A stretch of 6,253 nucleotides of DNA, taken from Candidatus Zixiibacteriota bacterium (GTDB lineage: Bacteria > Zixibacteria > MSB-5A5 > GN15 > FEB-12). Position 1 is the stretch's first letter. The number at the start of each line of letters is the position of its first letter. Under the pieces are notes generated by a model. It was not told the origin of the DNA, did not search any database, and worked only from the letters and a program-made list of their open reading frames with translations. Positions 1-4,438 of this stretch are shown piece by piece. The stretch is from positions 1 through 6,253 of the forward strand of contig DAOWMZ010000120.1 of NCBI GenBank assembly GCA_030642845.1, in the 5' to 3' direction. A program made the position numbers and the translations under genes.

Positions 1-373
1 CAATGAACTACTGGTTCGAATCCAGGGGATTTTCCGAAGACAGGCCTGGCTGGGGACAACAGATGAAGTAGAAGAAAAATTTGAATTTGACGGTCGCTCG
101 ATTAATTTTAAAACATTCCATGCGTCCGGTCCCGGAGGTGAGGCTTCCCTTACCCGCAAGGAATGTATGGTCATGAAATATTTGATTGAACGTACCGGGG
201 AAGTTGTTAGCCGTGATCAACTGCTTGATGCCGTCTGGGGATATCATGTTTATCCTACTAATCGAACTGTTGATAATTTTATTTTGAAACTTCGAAAGAT
301 ATTTGAAGATGATCCGGCCAATCCGGTTTATCTGGAAACAATCCGAGGAGTCGGCTATCGATTTATGGCATGA
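1..373 (+). CDS. OmpR/PhoB-family response regulator, C-terminal part (5' end outside window)
   Basis: This is a transcription factor of a two-component system; only the last 123 residues are in the window. Reading starts with the codon at base 2, and base 1 is the last base of the preceding codon. The first residues, NELLVRIQGIFRR, match the end of the last receiver helix in this family, so the phospho-acceptor Asp lies upstream of the window. A linker of about 25 residues follows, then a complete winged-helix domain: SLTRKE opens it, GEVVSRDQLLDAVWG covers the middle helices, NRTVDNFILKLRKIF is the recognition helix, and IRGVGYRFMA is the C-terminal beta hairpin. The frame ends at TGA 371-373. 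In known family members this domain binds tandem direct repeats as a dimer after phosphorylation. The partner histidine kinase is not in the window and the following gene is not one, so the target genes cannot be named. The family assignment is very secure; the subfamily is not. Confidence 0.95.
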   Translation, partial: NELLVRIQGIFRRQAWLGTTDEVEEKFEFDGRSINFKTFHASGPGGEASLTRKECMVMKYLIERTGEVVSRDQLLDAVWGYHVYPTNRTVDNFILKLRKIFEDDPANPVYLETIRGVGYRFMA

Positions 374-423
374 TGAAAATAAATTTTTTACTTTCTTTTT
401 TTAATTAACAGAATTTATATGAC

Positions 424-615
424 ATGATGAAAAACAAAGTCTCATTACCTGATTATGCCTGGAAAAAAGCAACCTGTGTTGTTTGCGGGAAAACTTTTGA
501 ATATTTGACTGCCAAAAGACCGCCGACCTGCAAAAACGGGGAATGTATTCATACCTATCACTATAATATTGACCCCCCAAAATGGGCTAACTATCAACCG
601 ACTCTCTTTGATTGA
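424..615 (+). CDS. small cysteine-rich, probably zinc-binding protein with C-terminal QxxLF motif
   Basis: I do not recognise a named family. The 63-residue product has no signal peptide or membrane segment, so it should be cytoplasmic. Its core is Cys18-x2-Cys21 followed by Gly-Lys, then Cys36-x4-Cys41 with His43 and His46 close by. This ligand pattern is typical of zinc ribbons or treble clefs. The C-terminus is WANYQPTLFD; residues 58-62 (QPTLF) fit the QxxLF core of the peptide that many replication and repair proteins use to bind the DnaN sliding clamp, and the C-terminal end is a usual place for it. The clamp link is inference. Two ATGs lie in tandem (424 and 427), neither with a clear Shine-Dalgarno sequence. 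It starts 50 bases after the response regulator on the same strand with no hairpin terminator between them, so read-through is possible. The Cys spacing and basic, aromatic-rich composition argue that this is a real gene rather than a chance frame. Confidence 0.75.
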   Translation: MMKNKVSLPDYAWKKATCVVCGKTFEYLTAKRPPTCKNGECIHTYHYNIDPPKWANYQPTLFD

Positions 616-640
616 TACGCCATAGGACTTAAATTTAAAA

Positions 641-659
641 AAATTATCAGTAATTTATT
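641..659 (+). terminator. weak AT-only hairpin downstream of the small zinc protein gene
   Basis: AAATTA (641-646) and TAATTT (651-656) can pair around a TCAG loop, followed by a few T residues. The stem has no G-C pairs, so it would be weak. Its position 25 bases after the stop codon is the main reason to list it. Confidence 0.2.
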
Positions 660-733
660 TGAAAGAGGCCAAAAATTGTTGAAAATTGGGCATTTTCTAT
701 TGAATTTATAAATATCTCAAAAATCCATAAAAA

Positions 734-760
734 AATTAAAGACTTGAATCCTCTTTAATT
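734..760. repeat. perfect 9-bp inverted repeat with a 9-nt centre
   Basis: AATTAAAGA at 734-742 is exactly complementary to TCTTTAATT at 752-760. The nine bases between them contain the TTGAAT that best serves as the -35 box of the following operon, so this could be an operator. On the minus strand the same hairpin is followed by a run of seven T residues and has intrinsic-terminator form, but no minus-strand gene precedes it. The gap 616-820 shows no other clear structure. Confidence 0.5.
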
Positions 761-771
761 ATCATTATATT
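744..771 (+). promoter_or_regulatory. candidate sigma70-type promoter for the lipoprotein operon
   Basis: TTGAAT (744-749) and TATATT (766-771) are separated by 16 bases. Transcription would start near 778, leaving a leader of about 43 bases before the ATG at 821. The region is AT-rich, so chance matches are likely; the location directly upstream of an operon and the inverted repeat around the -35 box raise the odds. Confidence 0.4.
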
Positions 772-820
772 CGGCGTAAGTTCATGTAATGAAAACATTA
801 AACAACCGATAGATAGTGAT

Positions 821-2317
821 ATGAATAAAAATCAAAATTTTATCTTATTAGTAGTGCTTGTTGTTTTATTGATTAATGGATGTTCTGACAATCCTGCATT
901 GAGATTACGCTATGAAGCAGAACAGAAGTATCATAAGGCAGAAAAGGTTTTTGAAAAAGCCAGTATCAGACCGGAGCTTTTAACCGATACTGAACTGGAT
1001 GAAATTCAACAGTTATATGCGGAAGTGATAGACTTTACCCTGACATCTTTGAAATCAGTTGATCCGAAAAAATATACTACTGAATATAACGAATTGAAGC
1101 ATCTTGCTTTTCAATCAACTAACCGACTGGCGAGTCTGTTGTACTCACTTCGTAAATACAGACAATCAAAGGAATATTTAAGTCGGCTCCTTGATGAAGT
1201 CGAACTGTCCAACCTTCTGTTATTAGCTACCAAAATAAATCTGGGGAAATCATATCAGGCTTCCGGTATATGGGATTCTGCTCTGGTGATTTATAATGAA
1301 ATATTAACGCAGTTTTATCCACCGGTAGATGAGCAGGGGGAAGTGCTTGTGTCCCTGTTTAATCTCCCTAACCATATTTATAAAGTCGAGAATTTGTCCG
1401 GCAATAAAGAACGAGCTGAGGTGGAATACTATCGTGCAATTGATTATTATTCTGATCTTGTGAATTCATATGCTGATACCAAAGTCGAAACAGCCTCTCG
1501 AGCAAATCTGGCAAGGTTGTATGAACATACCGGTGATTTTGAAAAAGAGATTGATCAGTTGACCCAGATGCTTGATTCCACTTCTGGAACATATACCTCA
1601 ATCAGAATTAAAATAGCTGAATTGTATGGCACTAAATTAAAGCAGTTTAACCATTCTTTGGATTTGTTGGATGAAATACTTGTCAGTTTTGAAAGTAAAA
1701 TTACAGAGGATACTCTTTTTATTCCGGTAATTAATTTAAAAAAGGCAATGGTTCGGATGGAAATGAAGAACTACAGCGATGCCCGAAAGATTTTGTTTGA
1801 TATTAAGGAAAATTATCGGGGATATTTTGGTGTAAATCCAAGAGCCCAGTATGCTATAGCCAGGTCCTTTGAACTTGAGAATAACTGGGGAAGAGCTGAA
1901 GTTGAGTATAATTATCTGATAGAGAATTATCGTGGTTCTGATGAGGCGATGGCTTCATATTTGTATGTGGCAAATTATCTTAAAGAGCGTGGGCGAATTA
2001 ATGAATCAAAACGTTGGTATGAAAATGCAGAAATATATTATAACCAAATTGCTGCTCTTGGGGAAGGGACTTTAACTGAAGCTTTGGCGATGGTTTATAA
2101 GTCAGATTTATATCAGAAACAGGATAAATGGGAAAATTCAGCAGAGATTCTGCTTCAGATATTTGATAAATATTCCCAGACCGAACCGGGAAGAAATGCA
2201 ATTTTAAAAGCTTCGGCTATTTACAGGGGAAAACTGGGAAATGATGTAAAAGCTGATTCATTGATAGAACTATTTAAAGCATCTATAGCTGAAATCAAAG
2301 GTGAAGTCGAAAATTAG
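821..2317 (+). CDS. TPR-repeat outer-membrane-type lipoprotein
   Basis: The 498-residue product begins with a short charged N-terminus, a hydrophobic stretch (residues 7-18) and a lipobox ending Ile-Asn-Gly-Cys21, so signal peptidase II should cut before Cys21 and the Cys be lipidated. Asn at -2 is slightly unusual. Ser and Asp follow the Cys; with no Asp at +2, outer-membrane sorting is plausible by the enterobacterial rule. The rest is almost wholly helical with TPR-like units. The clearest lie near residues 135-165 (NLGKSYQASGIWDSALVIYN), 225-255 (ANLARLYEHTGDFEKEI), 339-372 (AIARSFELENNWGRAEVEYN), 379-408 and 423-452. TPRs bind peptides or partner proteins. The overall type recalls BamD- or YbgF-like periplasmic scaffolds, but it is longer and I cannot assign it to either. 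ATG 821 is the only in-frame ATG near the signal peptide; no strong Shine-Dalgarno is visible. It is probably co-transcribed with the secreted-protein gene 60 bases downstream. Confidence 0.85.
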   Translation: MNKNQNFILLVVLVVLLINGCSDNPALRLRYEAEQKYHKAEKVFEKASIRPELLTDTELDEIQQLYAEVIDFTLTSLKSVDPKKYTTEYNELKHLAFQSTNRLASLLYSLRKYRQSKEYLSRLLDEVELSNLLLLATKINLGKSYQASGIWDSALVIYNEILTQFYPPVDEQGEVLVSLFNLPNHIYKVENLSGNKERAEVEYYRAIDYYSDLVNSYADTKVETASRANLARLYEHTGDFEKEIDQLTQMLDSTSGTYTSIRIKIAELYGTKLKQFNHSLDLLDEILVSFESKITEDTLFIPVINLKKAMVRMEMKNYSDARKILFDIKENYRGYFGVNPRAQYAIARSFELENNWGRAEVEYNYLIENYRGSDEAMASYLYVANYLKERGRINESKRWYENAEIYYNQIAALGEGTLTEALAMVYKSDLYQKQDKWENSAEILLQIFDKYSQTEPGRNAILKASAIYRGKLGNDVKADSLIELFKASIAEIKGEVEN

Positions 2318-2367
2318 AACCTTTTTACTTACAGACTGTAAAAGATTTGAGAATAAAAAAAACTGCC

Positions 2368-2374
2368 AGAAGGA
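2368..2374 (+). promoter_or_regulatory. ribosome binding site that favours the second of two tandem ATGs
   Basis: AGAAGGA directly abuts the ATG at 2375, which is too close to use it. The ATG at 2378 has a short but workable spacing of 3-4 bases, so it is the likelier start of the secreted protein. Confidence 0.55.
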
Positions 2375-2377
2375 ATG

Positions 2378-2950
2378 ATGAAACTTATTAAAACTATGAT
2401 TTTGACCCTGGTCGCCCTGTCTGTTATATCAGCGACCGGAATGGCTCAGATCGATCATATAGGCAAAACTGATACGGTTTATGCCGACCTTACCAGAATC
2501 AATGATAACAATTGGTCGATTACGATTAATGTTACTAACGATGAAAACATTTTGGGATTATCGGTTCCGCTAAAGCTTAGTGCTGCTAATGTAAAAGTAG
2601 TAGCTGACTCTGCTTCATATACCGGAGGCAGAATTGAGCATTTTGCCTATAAGGGTTTTCGTCCTGATACTGCTATTCAATGTATTATGTTGGGGATGAT
2701 TGCTAATCTGGGACCCTCAGAGAATAAACTGACTCCCGGTTCTGGCAGAATTGTAACAATTTTTATCTCGTCTCTTAACGGAGAAAAGATTGAAAAGCTA
2801 TCAGTTGATACTACAACTCTTTCACCGGATAATTCTTTGATGATAGTGGCGGATGCTGAAGATCTGGTCGATTCAAATGATTCTATTCCTAAATACGCTG
2901 ATAAACGTCTTGAAATTTATCCGGCCTTTGTTACCCGAATTTCCAAGTAA
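2378..2950 (+). CDS. secreted cohesin-like beta-sandwich protein, function unknown
   Basis: Counting from the preferred start at 2378 the product has 190 residues; one more Met is added if ATG 2375 is used. A classical Sec signal peptide is clear: Lys-Leu-Ile-Lys, then a hydrophobic core, then a Gly-Met-Ala/Gln signal peptidase I site about 23 residues in. There is no lipobox Cys, so the mature protein is periplasmic or exported. The mature part alternates polar and hydrophobic residues, as in a beta sandwich. Segments such as ITINVTNDENILGLSVPLKL, VKVVADSASYTGGRIEHF and GSGRIVTIFIS resemble cohesin-like domains common in secreted proteins of FCB-type bacteria. That resemblance is from memory and needs a profile search. 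No dockerin repeat, membrane anchor or C-terminal sorting domain is seen. It follows the TPR lipoprotein on the same strand and the pair ends at a strong terminator, so the two products may act together at the cell envelope. Confidence 0.8.
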   Translation: MKLIKTMILTLVALSVISATGMAQIDHIGKTDTVYADLTRINDNNWSITINVTNDENILGLSVPLKLSAANVKVVADSASYTGGRIEHFAYKGFRPDTAIQCIMLGMIANLGPSENKLTPGSGRIVTIFISSLNGEKIEKLSVDTTTLSPDNSLMIVADAEDLVDSNDSIPKYADKRLEIYPAFVTRISK

Positions 2951-2972
2951 TATTTAATTTTCAATATTTATT

Positions 2973-2999
2973 AAGCCCGGCATGTCCGGGCTTTTTTTT
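2973..2999 (+). terminator. strong rho-independent terminator of the lipoprotein/secreted-protein operon
   Basis: AAGCCCGG (2973-2980) pairs perfectly with CCGGGCTT (2986-2993) around a 5-base loop, and T residues run on to 2999. It lies 22 bases after the stop codon at 2950. Stem strength and the T-run make this a textbook intrinsic terminator. Confidence 0.93.
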
Positions 3000-3045
3000 A
3001 TTGTAAAAAAAATTTGTGGGTGTGGGGAATTATTTCACTCATTAT

Positions 3046-3146
3046 GTCATTTCCAGCATGACTGGGAATCCAGTGTGTTTTGGTAAGTGAAGTTAGGATT
3101 GAATGAATCAAGCAGGAAAGGATTCCTACCCGCGCTTTGGAAACTG
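3046..3146. repeat. degenerate element of about 100 bp with imperfect terminal inverted repeats
   Basis: The left end (TCATTTCCAGCATGACTGGG, then AATCC) and the reverse complement of the right end (CAGTTTCCAAAGCGCGGGT, then AGGAATCC) share TTTCCA, a GC step and the block GGAATCC. The exact arms are GGAATCC (3065-3071) and GGATTCC (3120-3126). The left end also folds on itself (CCAG/CTGG). The layout recalls the GTCATTCCC...GGGAATCC intergenic repeats seen in many bacterial genomes. It has no coding capacity. The element appears worn rather than recently active. Confidence 0.5.
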
Positions 3147-3160
3147 GTGAGTTATATACA

Positions 3161-3188
3161 GTAAGGACAGGTCGCGCCCTGTCTCTAC
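3161..3188. repeat. intergenic hairpin A of a three-hairpin array
   Basis: GACAGG (3166-3171) pairs with CCTGTC (3178-3183) around a six-base loop. The stem extends outward through a G-T wobble and one mismatch to GTA/TAC, giving an 11-position stem. The right arm runs into CTCTACAA, a tail similar to that of the next hairpin. Confidence 0.55.
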
Positions 3189-3210
3189 AATTACTACCAC
3201 GTCTTCAAAT

Positions 3211-3241
3211 AAAAAAGGCAGAACTTCTAAAGAGTTCTGCC
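3211..3241 (-). terminator. hairpin B: likely rho-independent terminator of the epimerase gene
   Basis: GGCAGAACT (3217-3225) and AGTTCTGCC (3233-3241) form a perfect 9-bp stem with a 7-base loop. On the minus strand it is followed at once by six T residues (complement of 3211-3216), which is the form of an intrinsic terminator. It lies 55 bases beyond the stop codon of the minus-strand epimerase gene. It is also the middle member of the hairpin array, so an interspersed repeat may be serving as a terminator. Confidence 0.7.
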
Positions 3242-3260
3242 CTACAAAACTATTCTGAAA

Positions 3261-3284
3261 GGGGCAGATGTGGACATCTGCCGC
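3261..3284. repeat. intergenic hairpin C of the array, next to the epimerase stop codon
   Basis: GGCAGATG (3263-3270) pairs perfectly with CATCTGCC (3275-3282) around a TGGA loop, with one further G-C pair outside a mismatch. It shares the GGCAGA/TCTGCC base of the stem with hairpin B but has a different upper stem that still pairs. It starts 12 bases past the epimerase stop and has no T-run on the minus strand, so it is not a terminator by itself; it could protect the 3' end of the mRNA. Confidence 0.55.
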
Positions 3285-3295
3285 CCACTATCAAT

Positions 3296-4246
3296 TTAAC
3301 TTACAGGTTTTACTTGTTTAGTTTGGTCTTTAAAGAAGGCTATGGTTTTTTTCAGGCCTTCTTTGAAACTGACTGTCGGGTTATATCCAAACGCTTCCAG
3401 TTTATCTATTGAGGCAAAGGAATGTTTTATATCGCCCGGTCGGGTATCGAGATATTTTGCCTCAGTATCAGTACCGATAATATCTCTGAGTTCATCGAGC
3501 AGATCATTGAGAGTAAACTGTCCACCACAAGCGACATTAAAAAAATCACCGCAAATTTTATCATTGGTTGCAGCAAGAATATTGGCGTTGACGCAGTTTT
3601 CAATATAAGTGAAATCACGGGATTGTTCGCCGTCGCCAAAAACCGTAGGAGGTTTGTTTTCCAAAAGGGCTGTAATGAATTTTGGAACTACTGCGGCGTA
3701 TTCACTGGCCGGGTCCTGTTTGGGACCAAAGATATTAAAATACCGTAGAGCAACAGTTGGAAAATTGTATAGCTGCCAATAAACTTTAAGATAATTTTCA
3801 GCGGTTAATTTGGTGACGGCATAAGGAGAGAGGGGGGCAGGACGTAAGCCCTCATGTTTGGGGAGTTCTTCGGATTCACCATAAACAGATGAAGATGAAG
3901 CCATGACAAATTTTTTGACTCCGGCATTTTTGGCAGCTTCGAGCATGTTGAGAGTGCCGTTGATATTGACTTCGTTGGAAGTTAACGGATTATTGATCGA
4001 ACGCGGAACTGAAGGGAGTGCCGCTTGATGTAAAATATAATCGATACCATCGACTGCCTGAAGAACTATCCAGTAGTCCCTGATGTCGCCATCGATTACC
4101 TCGATTTTATTTTCAAGATGAGCAATGTTATCCCTTTTGCCCGAAGAAAAGTTATCAATGATTCTAACCTTATCGCCGTTGGCAACAAGAGCTTCAGCTA
4201 AATTTGATCCAATAAATCCAGCCCCGCCAGTAACAAGAAATTTCAT
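3296..4246 (-). CDS. NAD-dependent nucleotide-sugar epimerase (extended SDR, WbpP/TviC/GalE-like)
   Basis: The 316-residue product is a complete extended short-chain dehydrogenase/reductase, a cytoplasmic enzyme that inverts C4 of a UDP-sugar using bound NAD. The N-terminal Rossmann motif is GGAGFIG (residues 7-13), with Asp31 at the end of strand 2 for the NAD ribose and GDIRD at 53-57. The active site is visible as SSSSVYG (117-123) and Tyr142-Ala-Val-Thr-Lys146. The stretch HQAALPSVPRS (73-83), then LRYFNIFGPKQDP (167-179) and GDGEQSRDFTYIEN (204-217), matches WbpP/TviC-type UDP-GlcNAc/GalNAc 4-epimerases better than classical GalE. Substrate is therefore inferred to be an N-acetylated UDP-hexose; UDP-glucose or a uronic acid cannot be excluded. 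Such enzymes feed O-antigen, capsule or protein glycosylation. The start is backed by a GGGGA Shine-Dalgarno seven bases upstream. The gene is divergent from the membrane-TPR gene and ends at hairpin B. Confidence 0.94.
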   Translation of the reverse strand: MKFLVTGGAGFIGSNLAEALVANGDKVRIIDNFSSGKRDNIAHLENKIEVIDGDIRDYWIVLQAVDGIDYILHQAALPSVPRSINNPLTSNEVNINGTLNMLEAAKNAGVKKFVMASSSSVYGESEELPKHEGLRPAPLSPYAVTKLTAENYLKVYWQLYNFPTVALRYFNIFGPKQDPASEYAAVVPKFITALLENKPPTVFGDGEQSRDFTYIENCVNANILAATNDKICGDFFNVACGGQFTLNDLLDELRDIIGTDTEAKYLDTRPGDIKHSFASIDKLEAFGYNPTVSFKEGLKKTIAFFKDQTKQVKPVS

Positions 4247-4253
4247 TATAGTA

Positions 4254-4258
4254 TCCCC
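4254..4258 (-). promoter_or_regulatory. Shine-Dalgarno site of the epimerase gene
   Basis: On the minus strand GGGGA sits seven bases before the ATG at 4246-4244. This supports the chosen start, which also gives the usual N-terminus directly before the Rossmann motif. Confidence 0.6.
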
Positions 4259-4337
4259 AATTCATGTTCGTTTTTTCTTTTATCGGCTCATCATATAAAC
4301 TGTTTAACACATGCATACGACAAGCCTGAAGGGTATT

Positions 4338-4368
4338 ATTATATTAACCTAACATAACAGAAATCCAA
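4338..4368 (-). promoter_or_regulatory. tentative promoter for the epimerase gene
   Basis: On the minus strand TTGGAT (4368-4363) and a perfect TATAAT (4343-4338) are 19 bases apart; TAATAT three bases earlier gives a spacing of 16. The leader would be about 85 bases. The whole divergent region 4247-4436 is AT-rich and offers other -10-like boxes, so this is only the best of several. Confidence 0.3.
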
Positions 4369-4402
4369 TGTCCAGAAATATATTGGTAGGCAATTATATG
4401 TT

Positions 4403-4430
4403 TTGTTGAAGATATTTTTAATATTATATT
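4403..4430 (+). promoter_or_regulatory. tentative promoter abutting the membrane-TPR gene start
   Basis: TTGTTG (4403-4408) and TATATT (4425-4430) are 16 bases apart. The expected transcription start, 6-7 bases past the -10 box, falls on the ATG at 4437. Together with the missing Shine-Dalgarno this suggests a leaderless mRNA. The surrounding AT-richness lowers confidence. Confidence 0.35.
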
Positions 4431-4438
4431 GTCAATAT
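4426..4438. repeat. 13-bp perfect palindrome across the -10 box and start codon
   Basis: ATATTG-T-CAATAT has two perfectly complementary 6-base arms around one central base. It overlaps the -10-like box and the first two bases of the start codon, a position where a bound regulator would block transcription. It may also be a chance match in AT-rich DNA. Confidence 0.35.

Noticed and set aside
11..25. CTGGTTCGAATCCAG looks like a perfect tRNA T-arm with its stem and TTCGAAT loop.
   Set aside because: The same bases encode LLVRIQ at the end of the receiver domain in a frame that continues into a complete winged-helix domain. No acceptor stem or anticodon arm can be placed, and the window begins only 10 bases upstream.
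8..247. Open minus-strand frame of 79 codons opposite the response regulator.
   Set aside because: It is antisense to a clearly conserved domain, shows no recognisable motif and has no ribosome binding site.
2329..2341. Palindrome TTACAG-A-CTGTAA between the lipoprotein and secreted-protein genes, considered as an operator or terminator.
   Set aside because: No promoter boxes are placed sensibly around it, no T-run follows, and a 6-bp arm can easily occur by chance; the two genes look co-transcribed.
3161..3284. CRISPR array, because of regularly spaced palindromic units.
   Set aside because: The units differ in sequence, spacings are uneven, spacers are not separated by identical repeats, and no cas gene is present.
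3137..3412. Open plus-strand frame of 91 codons across the hairpin array.
   Set aside because: Its sequence is dictated by the hairpins and by the antisense of the epimerase C-terminus; it has no ribosome binding site and no protein-like pattern.
3342..3748. Overlapping open frames on both strands inside the epimerase gene.
   Set aside because: They are out-of-frame shadows of a gene whose Rossmann and catalytic motifs are intact along its full length.
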